A stretch of 64,000 bases of DNA, taken from positions 17,316,001 to 17,380,000 of the forward strand of contig CM051508.1 of NCBI GenBank assembly GCA_028015205.1, given 5' to 3'. The stretch comes from Mytilisepta virgata. Taxonomy: Eukaryota > Mollusca > Bivalvia > Mytilida > Mytilidae. The notes below the pieces were generated by a model. It worked only from the letters and a program-made list of their open reading frames with translations. It did no database searches and was not told the DNA's origin. Below, piece by piece: positions 47,101-57,700 of the stretch (position 1 is its first letter; every line of letters starts with the position of its first letter). Made by a program: the position numbers and the translations under genes.

Positions 47101-50100
47101 TAGTAATCAGAAGGCTGAAAGCTTCTCACATGCTAAATATTTAAGACCCACTGTAATCATTGAATCAGCATTAAACAATAAGGTAAGAATAGATAATCAC
47201 TTAGGAATTTATAAAAATTTGGATAGGTCAACTTTCTTTCATGAGATCACATGGGCACATAGAAGATGTGAACCTCCCCTTTTGAGTGATTTGAGAAAAA
47301 AATTGTCAAATTTTTCATTTGTTGAACTTTTTAGGCACATTCAGTATGAAGGGTACCTAGTAATCTGAAACTCCAGCATCTTTCACTCTGCATTTCTGAA
47401 ATTTTGCATGATTAATCTAACCATATTTTATATGAGTACCTCTCCTTTTGGGAAATATTTGAGAAAAAATGTCTAATTTATCATTTGTTGAACTCAAGTC
47501 ATTTTTAGGCACATCATGTTTAAAGCGTACCTATAGCTAGTTGTGTAATCTGAAACCTTTCATCTTGCATTTCTGACATTTTTCACAGTTATTCTGACTT
47601 TATTGTGCATGTACATGCATATCCTCTTATCGGGTGGTATGAGAAACAAAGTCAATTCTGTCATTTTTTAACTTCATTTCAGGCACATCAGATATGAAGT
47701 ATACAATGTACTTAGTTTCTTTAAACTAAAACTCCAACACCTTTCAATTAGCATTTCTGAAATTTTGCACAACTACACTAAGCACATTAAACAAATGGTC
47801 AACCCATTTAAGTCAATTTAATTAAAGCCATTAGTAGTAAAACTTGCAAAGAGAAATTGGGAAAACCAGAATTCCATATATACAACTGTATCGACCAATC
47901 GTAAGTCCAGAGACAAGACCAATTCAAAAACAAGGACAACACAATACAAAACAATCAAAGAAATGTGTCAAAGAGACAATTGCAACTACTCAATCAAAAA
48001 GTTCAAAACATCTCAAGTCCACCAAAGGATTTTTTACATTGCAAGGAAAAACCTGGAAACCCAATAGAAAAACAAATTACCTCTAAGCTTGTTAGCTTGC
48101 TCTTTGGCACAGACAAGATTTTCATTCAATATAATAGTAAGAATGGAAACATAGAAACAACCTACAGACCAAAAAGTAAAATAAAACTGATTTTTTGCTA
48201 ATTAGATCAATATAAATAACCTTACCTCATTCAAAGATAATTCATATAATGTTAGACAACTTTTACTCTTATAGAAACTGAGAACAGTGGATGCTAAAAA
48301 TTTTCTTATTAGCATGCAACACATGTACAGACATCTAATTGGTATTGTTTACTTTAGTTTTCATGAATAAAAAAATCAAATTGACAATGCAATTTTATCA
48401 AAATAAAGTTATAAAACTTAAAAAAAACAACTTTTTTGGCCTTAATCCACAAACACAGAAGCAGATGATTGAATTACAACTGTTAGTCACATATGTATCA
48501 ATATGCATACCTATCAAATTACTTTCTGTCTTGTCTTTGCACAGATATTCCGGCAAATCTATATCAACTTCTAATTCTTGCACACTGATATTGGCTGTAA
48601 AATACATTGTTTTATATGTTAATATGAAAAGACAATTTTTTAAAATAAACATTATCAATTCTCAAGAGGTGAGAGAAGTGATATCTACTGAACCGTCATA
48701 GCTATCAGAATATCATTTATGAGTATAAATCAATATCCAAGTGATATTTCATTTTGCTAATATTTATTGACAAATTACTTTATATTATTCTATGTTTTAT
48801 TTCATGAAACAGCAAAATGTTTTTCTGAAAAAAGTTTGAAAATTTTATAGGCTGGAAATCACAGCCATGTCTTATGTGACTTTTGAACACTGACTCTTCA
48901 TATCTTATACAATTTACACAATGAATTGATGAAAATAGCCTGAAAGAATAACAGATTGATTATAAAAATACACAAAAAAACACAATGGAAGCAGCCCTCC
49001 GCCAAAAAAAAAAAAAAAAAAAACCCTACCTACCGACCCTATTTTTTTTTTACATGCAACAGGAAACACACCTACTTTTTTTTTGGCCTTATCAATGACT
49101 TCTCCATGAATTTTATGAAAATTCCAGACCCAATATTACAGACAAATGTGTATCATTTTACATGTTTAGGAACTCGTAAAACTATTTTAACCACACATGG
49201 CCTTTCCAGAACTGCCCCCCCCCCCCTTTTGATCACATGAAGTGACAACTATATGCATAAATATATAACCCTATGATTCCCTCAAGAATTTAAATCTATC
49301 GTTGCCAAATGTACCTGCATTTTCTATCACTGGTTCCTCTTCCTCATCTGTATTTTCATTACTAAGTTCAATACTCTGATTGTTGCTGATACTAGTAGAT
49401 CCTTTACCCAGACAGACTGTTTCATCATCACCTATGATCACATCTCTCATGTTATGACTTTCAATCTTATCTTTTGTCCTTGTATTAAGTATTTCACCTG
49501 CAATCACAAAAAAAGAGTTTTACATTATGGTCAGTAATATACATTTCATTGACAGTAAAATGGTCTTTTAATATAAACAAAGGATTGAAAGATTTTTATT
49601 TTAAAATTGGCATCAAATTAAATTATAGCTATTTGTTGATGCAAAATTCATATCATATTTCGGTACACATCGGCACAAAACAAATTCAGTACATTGGAAC
49701 TCTTCTCACTATGAACTCGGACCATAATTCAATAAATATGTGCATCAGCGTTAAAAACAAAACATGATAAATATGTTTATGAATGCAATCAAACAATACA
49801 TAAAATATATGTGACACTTACTGTTACTTTCTTAAATAAGACTAAACATGTCTACAGTTGTTGGATTTAGTGACTTAGCAATTATTTCGTGAAGAGGACG
49901 TAAATGATAGAAACTTGCCATTCTGTTGAACCGGAATCGTTGTGGTAATAATAATGTACTGAAACGTAGCGGGCGAAATGCTTTTCCGCGCGAAGTTGGG
50001 AGCAACAAACTGGGTTATTTGAAATAGGTATTCATTGAAATTTAAAACATGTAAAAAACTTAAATTAAGTTACAACTTAAAAAGTACATTCGCGGCTCTG

Positions 50101-51406
50101 AAAATAATTACCTTATGATTTTTTGGAAGACTTTCTTTGACTCTGATGCCTTAAGTTAAGGTTCATCTATACACTTCAACAAAAATGGCTGTGTTTACAC
50201 CATGAAATTTTCTCTGAGTACAGACAAAACTGTGTAATTTTAAAAGTTTTAAAGCCTGGCGTGAAATAAAAAAACCAAAAACCGTGCCACAAGAAATGAA
50301 AAAGCGCTGGAAACGTTGCTAGAAAATAACCCTTTGCCAGTCCCCCTGAGATGTAGGTTAACAATATTTATCATTATTATTAATTTATTATAAGCACAAA
50401 CGCATTTACAATAAACAGATAAAGGTGATTGCGACATATGTGAAAATTTTTTACCTTTCAATGAATTCCATTTCTTAATGAAAAGTGTTCTAGAACTACA
50501 TACAGATTTTAATCGGAGACTGTTTTGCACTTCATTGTAATTTAAAAGCAGACACTGGTGTTTTTGTCCAACTGATGTTTCCACCTGACAAAAAAAAGAT
50601 ACTATGATTATATATTTCTTACCAAATTTCTCTTTTACTTGAACCTATTGTACAGTGGTATTTAGATCTTTTAAGCTGTGCTTTTTACTTAGTGACATAA
50701 ACTGGGGAGGGGGGAATACTGGATAATGTACAATGTATTTTACTGTTAAAAATACATGCAAACAAATTTAAGAGAAAAATTGTGCACTATACATGTACCT
50801 ATGAATTAAAATCAAATTTTCACTTTATGAATTAATGTGTATGGTTTGGATTTCACTGTTTCACTTTTTAAATTTTTTAAGTACTACTAAATCATGCTGA
50901 TATCAAATAAATTGTAATACAGTATAACTAGCCTGCAACTTTGTTACACAGACATAATCTATCATGGACGTGCTAATGAGATACCCAAATTCTATATATG
51001 TTTCTGTTTTTTTTCAATATACACATATAATTTATGTCAGTTTAAAGAGCTCTTAGAACTCATGTTTGATATTTTGTATATATTCTTCTAACTCTAAATA
51101 ACAATTCAGTGATGTAACTTTAAAAAAATGACATAACATTGTATAATTTTTAGAACCGTGAATATGAATGCAAAAAACAAAAATTATGACAAAATGTAAC
51201 AAATGTTGTTTAGTATAGCCTTTAGAGTTGTTTCTGAACATATTTTGAATTATGCTGACAATTCTACGATTACTTACAATTACTTTTCCTATATCTGTTG
51301 AAGGTTTTATATCTACCAATCCAAAACATATTCCATTTTCATTGAAAACAAAATCCTTCTCTTTTGGAAATATTGTCCATATTCCATTGTATGAAATTAT
51401 ATCCAT
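38089..51406 (-). CDS. ParB-like / coiled-coil / Tudor-like protein, 13 exons (spliced span)
   Basis: I do not recognise a named gene. Thirteen exons join in phase to 2034 nt, 677 residues. Visible parts: an N-terminal region (1-175) of unknown fold with an acidic stretch; a ParB-like domain (about 176-300) with GGNHTR at 249-254 and a following 'EEALKLSLIHNEGN' helix, matching the GG.HR-box and downstream helix of ParB/Srx-type NTPase folds; an alpha-helical region to about 430; a coiled coil (463-506, KEADLKEAKRKIDSL); a Lys-rich linker (570-615); and a compact C-terminal segment (616-677) with YKKGDLIMAYW, TWYPAKVL and a second strand-like block with DDYVETIP, resembling a Tudor/chromo-barrel fold. 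It probably binds nucleotide or DNA and a chromatin mark, but this is inference. The start codon lies 236 bp from the divergent gene at 51643. An in-frame ATG at 51535 would add a hydrophobic extension that I consider unlikely. Confidence 0.8.
38400..39385 (+). repeat. about 160-bp tandem array, six units
   Basis: The phrase ccaaggaccattcc, then aagtttggttcaaattgg, recurs near 38514, 38670, 38829, 38990, 39157 and 39314. Lies between exons 12 and 13 of the ParB-like gene. A related single unit is at 45235-45390, and similar sequence at 37330-37930. Confidence 0.85.
39787..39877 (-). CDS. ParB-like/Tudor gene exon 12, Tudor-like
   Basis: 91 nt, residues 616-645. YKKGDLIMAYWRQNQTWYPA resembles the first two strands of Tudor/SGF29-type barrels, where aromatic residues cage methylated lysine or arginine. 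Acceptor ttttag, donor gtatta. Confidence 0.82.
39955..41030 (+). repeat. about 155-bp tandem array interrupted by a SINE
   Basis: Units carry gaccaatcagaacatgtaaa, ggccattttgtttcatggac and agatgctccataccaaaaa, spaced about 155 bp. The SINE at 40070 splits the first unit from the rest. Confidence 0.88.
40070..40335 (+). mobile_element. tRNA-derived SINE, copy 2 (best preserved)
   Basis: Head has pol III A box (ggtggccgagtggtctagg) and B box (ggttgcaagttcgagtc), in a class II (Leu/Ser-like) layout, then a conserved body (ctccgggtactcc, aaacggcgtaaaaccccaac) and an (aactaaac) tail. Flanks gttttaaatttcg and gaatttaaattttg look like a target-site duplication. It interrupts a 155-bp tandem array. 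It may belong to the molluscan V-type SINEs. Confidence 0.88.
41031..41375 (+). mobile_element. LINE 3' end with aaacttg tail
   Basis: Ends in a short reverse-transcriptase C-terminus (KFYELFNSDSYNVVLKIAKF), UTR with cccctgttggggtctttgag and an (aaacttg) tandem tail at 41348-41374. Confidence 0.8.
41585..41647 (-). CDS. ParB-like/Tudor gene exon 11
   Basis: 63 nt, residues 595-615; KKKTTTERQSLRSAS linker. Acceptor tcacag, donor gtagga. Confidence 0.72.
41800..42110 (+). mobile_element. LINE 3' fragment
   Basis: Encodes the last residues LPNVVFINQSLEQQE and a tail with tgcctaatgcacttgggttt; homologous to the reverse complement of 52190-52400. In a ParB-like gene intron. Confidence 0.75.
42146..42220 (-). 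CDS. ParB-like/Tudor gene exon 10
   Basis: 75 nt, residues 570-594; basic, ENKRKKEKERSG, a likely nuclear-localisation patch. Acceptor ttttag, donor gtattc. Confidence 0.75.
42733..42834 (-). CDS. ParB-like/Tudor gene exon 9
   Basis: 102 nt, residues 536-569; polar stretch with a GND repeat (DTGNDTVHENGILPGNDK). Acceptor atcag, donor gtaatg. Confidence 0.75.
43233..44165. mobile_element. pogo/mariner-like non-autonomous element, 933 bp
   Basis: Ends cagtcaaacttgtc and gacaggtttgactg (one mismatch), with TA flanks on both sides. No transposase frame remains. Inside a ParB-like gene intron. Confidence 0.8.
44251..44337 (-). CDS. ParB-like/Tudor gene exon 8
   Basis: 87 nt, residues 507-535, IKELADSVQAYMYKMAEFQ; extends the helix. 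Acceptor tttcag, donor gtacat. Confidence 0.78.
44636..44768 (-). CDS. ParB-like/Tudor gene exon 7, coiled coil
   Basis: 133 nt, residues 462-506. Heptad pattern in VKSLQMRVNEKEADLKEA and SLQNQIKQLNDKIEEL predicts a coiled coil, so the protein probably forms dimers. Acceptor tttcag, donor gtaagt. Confidence 0.85.
45473..45562 (-). CDS. ParB-like/Tudor gene exon 6
   Basis: 90 nt, about residues 432-461, FEEKSQKSSAKNQHKKSPEM; charged linker. Acceptor ttttag, donor gtatgt. Confidence 0.75.
45642..45866 (-). mobile_element. tRNA-derived SINE, copy 3, with exact 12-bp TSD
   Basis: Flanked by taaaaataatgt at 45630-45641 and again at 45867-45878. The 5' head is short by about ten bases. Sits in an intron of the ParB-like gene. 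Confidence 0.9.
46317..47085 (-). CDS. ParB-like/Tudor gene exon 5, ParB-like domain
   Basis: 769 nt, residues 176-431. VFNLVQPHSNRLARKLD, a strand-helix region, then TLGGNHTRVALQELL and LSLIHNEGNAYSKPMTTVD. The GGNHTR box is the ParB-fold signature; the remainder is helical and rich in W/K. Acceptor tttcag, donor gtaaat. Confidence 0.85.
47230..47790 (+). repeat. three diverged units of about 180 bp
   Basis: gcatttctgaaattttgca recurs near 47390, 47562 and 47748, with a shared atttgttgaact/aggcacat block. In an intron between ParB-like exons 4 and 5. Confidence 0.75.
48511..48594 (-). CDS. ParB-like/Tudor gene exon 4
   Basis: 84 nt, residues 148-175, ISVQELEVDIDLPEYLC. Acceptor tttacag, donor gtatgc; phase matches neighbours. 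Confidence 0.75.
49315..49497 (-). CDS. ParB-like/Tudor gene exon 3
   Basis: 183 nt, residues 87-147. Polar and acidic (NENTDEEEEPVIENA), probably disordered. Acceptor ttgcag, donor gtacat. Confidence 0.75.
50455..50584 (-). CDS. ParB-like/Tudor gene exon 2
   Basis: 130 nt, residues 44-86. VETSVGQKHQCLLLNYNEVQ, ends KKWNSLK. Acceptor tgtcag, donor gtaaaa. Confidence 0.7.
51278..51406 (-). CDS. ParB-like/Tudor gene exon 1
   Basis: 129 nt, residues 1-43, starting MDIISYNGIWTIF. Donor gtaagt. Phase 0 into exon 2. The reading frame is open further upstream to an ATG at 51535. Confidence 0.65.
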
Positions 51407-51642
51407 TATGAAAAATAAACAAACTAAGAACGTATGAACAAAACCAATAAAAATAATAATATATATATATTTAAAGCCAGTTGTATAGTTTTGTAGAACC
51501 AAATTCTTTATCTGGTATCTGATTGGATAATACATATATAATTTGACCTGTCAAATACATGAAATATAAACACTCCTCTTCTCAATTGCACAAAAACCAT
51601 CAGTTGACCCAGTAAACTGTGTAACTAATTAACATATTCATG
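51407..51642. promoter_or_regulatory. putative bidirectional promoter
   Basis: 236 bp separate the two divergent start codons. The stretch is AT-rich, with a CCAAT box on the minus strand (attgg in ctgattggataat, near 51520), one on the plus strand (accaataaaa, near 51440), and TATA-like runs near 51460 and 51535. It must hold both promoters unless the first exons are non-coding and lie elsewhere. Confidence 0.5.
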
Positions 51643-51741
51643 ATGTATTTGCTACTTGTTTTATTAGTCTTAAATAATTACAGTGTTGACCTTGTTTATG
51701 GAATACAAGAAAATGAAAAATGTTGCAGAAAGACAGTTCAT
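51643..51741 (+). CDS. DUF7869-type gene exon 1 (candidate)
   Basis: 99 nt, 33 codons, MYLLLVLLVLNNYSVDLVYG then ENEKCCRKTVH; donor gtaagt, phase 0 into exon 2. Reads like a signal peptide, odd for a nuclear protein. Supported by the phase fit and divergent promoter spacing only; translation might instead begin at the ATG at 55613. Confidence 0.45.
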
Positions 51742-54700
51742 GTAAGTATATATTATTGTTCAACCCATGCAAATGCAATTATAATAAAAATATATATTGA
51801 ATGATACCAATTTTGATGCACAGGATATGCATATTTTATGAAATTATAAACTTGTTCTACTAAAACATGGCAATAGTTAAAAGTACATACAACAGCAATA
51901 GAAGACTAAAATATAATTAAAAGAAATTTCATCTATTATGCAGACATCTTTTGTTTTAAACTGGATTTTATGAATGGAACTATAAAATGCTAAATATACA
52001 TGTATTTTGACCAAACTTATAAAATTTGATTCTTGGGTTCTTTAAATATACACGATATACATGTATGTTGTGTAAATTCATATGTTTAATACACAAAAAG
52101 ATTCTATTCAAATTATCAAGCTAATTTCTGGAATTTTTTGTGTTCGTGTGATAAATTTTAAATTTTTACATTTTATAATATAATCTTTATTTGCATTTTA
52201 AAGTCAAGTGCATTAGGCAAAAATTAACAAACAAACAATGAAAATTATAGAACACAATATTACAAATAGAATTAATATGTGTCCAGTATTAACATGACAT
52301 GAATGATCTTAGCAATTGTGGACCTTATTTTTGCTGTTCTAAAGACTGCTTTATAAAATCAACAACATTCAGCAAAACATCCATATCAGGGTTATACAGC
52401 CCTGCTGGTTAAAATTTGGGTATTTATCTATAAATGTATTTAAAAAATCTTTTCTTGTCTCATAAATTGGACAATAGAGGAAGAAATTAACCTCATCATC
52501 AACAACATTACAAACTCGCAGTACCTTTGTTCCCTGAGGACTTTTTTATAGCGTCCTACTTTGATTTCTAGATAATGGTCACTCCCTCCTTCAAAAAGTG
52601 TACATCAACATTTACAGGTACCACTTCTTACTCAAAACGTCAGGATCTACAGACGTAGTTACATAATATTCCTTGAAAATGCATGTACCAAGTCATTATT
52701 ATAAGTCTTAAAGATATCTCTTAACCACCTCTATAGGTACATGTAGATTGCCACTGGGTGTGTGTACCAAAGCTGAATGATAGTTAATTAACAATTGATT
52801 TGATACTAGTAGTAGTAGATAAATTGAAATAGTGAAATCCAAAGTATAAAGTAGTAGGGCCATTTTTCCCTGCATTTATTTCTTTTCACGGGCCATTTTC
52901 ATAAGGTAGCATATATTGCCTTTCAAAATCTCTGGATGCACAACCTGATATGTATTTTCATAAGATTTTCTGATTATAAGTAATAAATAATTTACTAAAT
53001 TTCCTTTTACATATCGAAATATGGGTTTGGGAGACAATAACAACACATATTTGCAAAATTAAAGTCTTTTGACAGTACATGTATTTCAAAGTAGACACAA
53101 GTAAGTATATATTTCTTTTAATGTGACAATAGAATTGTTTAGTTCTGAGTGTCTTTGGTAATTGACCCTAATTAATTGGCTCTATAAATGTAGATAACCT
53201 TGTGGGTAGAAAACTTGAACTAATTAATGATTAAGCAAATTGTTTCTGTTGTTTACACGAAAATACATTGTATAAAATTGTTTATGAGCAGAAGTAGGTA
53301 CATATTTAGTATTAAAACATTTATGGTAATGAGTGTAACAAATAAAGGAGAAAGTGGCCCTACTCCTACCACTAACCCCAAATAAACACAGCATCTCATA
53401 TATTTAACAACAACAGTAAATACACTGCAAATACAAGGTCCTGAATTGGGATATATATGGGTTACACTCCACTAATTATCTTAGTTTCAGAGAAATGCAC
53501 CCCGCCCCCAGAATTTTATTAATTATTAGAGTTGGTAAAGTTTGACTACATGATAGATAAATAATAAATGTCTTAACCTCAAAATTGTAATATTGACTGA
53601 AAGAGGATAGATTTTAGTTTTAAAAAATACGAAAACATTAACTGATTTTGCTTCTGACAAGTAATGCGAGGTCATAAACTGGGACTTATGAATTGACATG
53701 TGGTGTGTAAAACTTTGACAGTGATAATCGGCATCTGCACTGGTAGGTTAAATTGCGAAAAAAAGAGCCGGAAAAGTAAACCTTTTTTTTCCCACATATG
53801 TAATGGAATTTTATGCAGAATCTGAAAAATTAAGTCTCAATTGGATTGAAACGCTGCATCAGACCTCAATTTTAAGCCGAAGTGGAGTGAAATTTAACAT
53901 TTTTAAAGCTTTTTTTACGAACATTTTTGAAATGTTGCTATGCCAACTAGGTTTCCATGGATATTTTTTATTTATTTTATCATGATTGAAACAATGCTAA
54001 CATAATGACCTTTCAGAATATATATATATGTATATGGGTATTATTTACTCTGAAGATGGCACAAGACCATGATATTTGTTAGCTCACTTCACATAGAAAA
54101 TGGTACTATTAATTTGTGGAGTGCAACCTATAGGCAAAAATAGAATGTGGCTGGGTTAAACATTATACAGAGTACACCTGTAGATTCTGGGTAGGTTGCT
54201 CAGAAGTCAAACCAGCCCAATGCTAATATGTTTGATACCAGAGCAGAAGACCTTTAATGAAGAAGATATTGATAAAAATATACCATGCTTAGACTGTTTG
54301 ATTATAGACCATATCAGCTGATGGTACTTCAGAAGGACTTTTAATATAGAAAAATAATGATCTAGTGCAATATAATATACATATCATTAAAACAGGCATA
54401 TTAAATAAGTAAATTTGGAAGATAGTCTGCTTTTAATGCCCCGCCCACGAATGTGGATGGGACATATAGAGTTACCCTTGTCCTTGTCATGTGGTTAAGT
54501 TTTGTGTTTAAGTTCATTTCTTTGGAACTAAGTATAGTGTATCAATGAAACTTCATCAGTGGATGTGCCTTTGGTAGTACTGAGCAGTCATACAATAATT
54601 GGGTCATTATGACCTACATTTTATGCATGAGCGTCTCTGGTTAAGTTTTGCATTAAGGTTCATTTATTTGGAACAAAGCACAGTGTTTTGTGTTTTTACG

Positions 54701-57700
54701 ATTTTAAGGAGGGGCATCCATGTATTACAGACACAATTTCTAATTTTACTTTAAATGGCTCCTAAAGGGCTAAAATAGTTTGATATAGTATTATATTAAA
54801 CTGGATTTTCCAACGGAGAAGGTCTGATTATTAGTTTGGCAATGTATGGACTTCAGGTGGACAGCTCTAGAGGTTTAATTACCCTTCTTCCCATGGTGGC
54901 TTGTTCTTGTCACAGAAAACATATTTGTGTTGAAAATAAAGATTAAAATTTTAAATTCGAGAGTCCAAGTAGTCTTTTAATTGCTGAAAATATGTTTACA
55001 ATATGTGGATATTCTTTGGCCAAAATTGAAATATTGTTTGCCTAAAATTATTTATTTTCTTTTGATTTTTTTTTATGCAGACTGTCAATAAACAAATATT
55101 TTAATTTATTTCATAAATGTGGCTATAAAATATTTTGGGTAGCAGTAATTTTTCTCTGTCGGTCCATTTTGGGGAAAGAAACAATATTTTTTTTTAGGCC
55201 TTTCTGTTTTCTAACTGCATCATGTAGTGGCAAAGTATTCAATATTAAAAAGTAATAACATTGTAAGAAGATGGATATCACAATTACCACCCAGTAAAAC
55301 ATTATTATCCTGATGGGAAATAACCTTGTCCAGGATTATTAATATTTGTGATGTCCACTGACATAGCAGGCCAGTTTTATTATACTGTAACAAACACTGA
55401 CAGAACATATTATTTTCAGGGAATATCCAGTTATTACCTGACAGTTGCTATTTTGAATAAATAAACAGTAAATAAAATGTTGTGTTTAAGTAAGTTTCAG
55501 TTGTATACAATTTACATATGGTATATTTAAGATATATACTGAAAAATGTATTCTCCAATTACAGACCTACTCTAAAAAGGAACCAGTTCAAGCTATATGT
55601 GCATGTACAGCCATGAATTCAGATGTTTTTGAGGACAAATATGATTTAGAACAAACAAATGGTGCATCTCATAGAAGGGAACAAGAGGCTTTAGGTACAT
55701 CATTAGATATGCTTGAAACATCATTTCTTGGATCATCAATTATGCTTGATCACATGCTAACTCAAGTATCAAACCTTGGTGATTCATTATTAATCAGAAG
55801 CATTAGTTTTGATGAAAGTGACACGGTTGAAAACCTTGGAACATCCTTATGCATAGAGAGCATTAGTGAAATTAATATTTTGCCTTTTGATACACCCCAA
55901 AAAGCACAAAAAGAGCCGTTGTCTACAAGCACACCAATAAGGAATAAACCACAGATCAAAGATATATACGACTTTGATGAATCTGATGAATGTGATCAAA
56001 GTATACATTTATTCGAAGAAATTAGACCAAAACTGGGACAAAATTTAGTTTATACAGATTTGAACCATACCACAGATATTTCATATGAGAATAGTAGAGA
56101 AAATATTTCAACAGATTTTGAAGCTACAGTTAAAGATTTAGACGACAGTACATGTATTGATATTGATTCTTCTAGAGAATCTGTTTCTGGACAAGTGGAC
56201 ATTGATATTTACCATGATATCAAATCTCATCCAATAAGATTCAAGTCAAATAAAGGTAATCAATTTAAGCATTTTATTTACATTTTTTATACTCTCTAAA
56301 ATAAATTTGGGTATATAATGTTTTGGTTTTGATTGTACGTCCAAAATAAGCGATTTGTAGGTTATAACTTTGGAATTATTTGTTTTTTGGAAACCAAAGT
56401 TAGATGAATCATGTGTCTCCTGTCCTCAGTTCTAATGACTTTTTGATAAAGAGACCTACACTATTTACTTGAGATGGTGTTTATAGATTACATTTAAGAA
56501 TAAATATTAATTTATCTATCCTTGTAATATTATAAAAATCTGGATAATCTATAAGTATATTATGCAAATATACATCTCTCAACTCTTTATTTTACAGTCT
56601 ATTTAGAAATAATCAGAGTACAAAAACAGTTTGTTCTTTTTCTAAGAGGAAATTTCAAAAATATACTATTTATGTAATTTAAAAAAAAAAATCATCAACT
56701 TTTAATGAATTTAAGTTTAAATAAAAATTCTATAGAAAATTTCCATTAGAAGTCAAGCCACATTTATCTTTTTAGACACATAATTTGACCACTGCTTTAT
56801 TTGCAGTAATATCACCCCATGCAAATTAGTTTCAACCATTAACATGATTAATTTAACTGTTAGACATTTACTGTAACCCAATGACTGTTTATAACTTCCC
56901 CAGGTGTCACTATCTTATTTTATTTTATTTTCTTCTACAACTGACTCAAAGAGTTATGTTACATTAATTATTGACCTAACAATTAAATGGTTGAAATGTC
57001 TATCATGTGTCTATAGTCAGTTATCAAGTGAGGATAATTATTCATTCTGTTAATCTATCTAAGATATATATGTGTATGAAATGTCCTTAATTTGAGTCTT
57101 GGATTAATTCTGGGCAATTAAGTGCTCAGTCAAAAGTTGTATAAATTTTCAAATATAATATATCTGTAACAGAGAAAATGTTCATTTTTACCATAAAAAG
57201 GGTCTTAATTTATGAAATAGGAAAAACAATCTCCCCGTGATAAATTCATGATTTTTTATGAAAGTTTTGATTCAAATCTACTATATGATTTGTATTTTTA
57301 TTTTACTCTAATTAAACAGATGCTTTAGACTGATTCAAATAAAAAATTGACATATAAAAAGGTTAATTTAATTCTCTTTTGTCTGCAACTGTCTAACAAA
57401 GCAAGTAAATGAAATGGCAGCAAAATTATATTGAAAACTCCATTTTGAAATTTTCAGTATCTTTTACACTTTAAGAAAGAAAAAAATTGTTTCCCAATCT
57501 TAAATCATATTGTTAGAAAGGTTTTTTGGTGGCCTGATGTTCCTGTATTTAGCAAATCAAATACTGCAAATTTAGAAATATGGATTTTGATCCTAAAAAC
57601 TAATGATATGAGATTATTTGAGATTAATGTTTAAGCTGTAATACATTTTTTTTGTACATGTACAACATATGTACAATGTACTATGAAATAATATGGATAC

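Noticed and set aside
48339..48701. 120-codon plus-strand ORF
   Set aside because: Overlaps ParB-like exon 4 on the other strand and lacks any recognisable feature.
51053..51535. 160-codon minus-strand ORF taken as a whole
   Set aside because: Only its middle (51278-51406) is used as exon 1; the rest reads through a good gtaagt donor into intron sequence.
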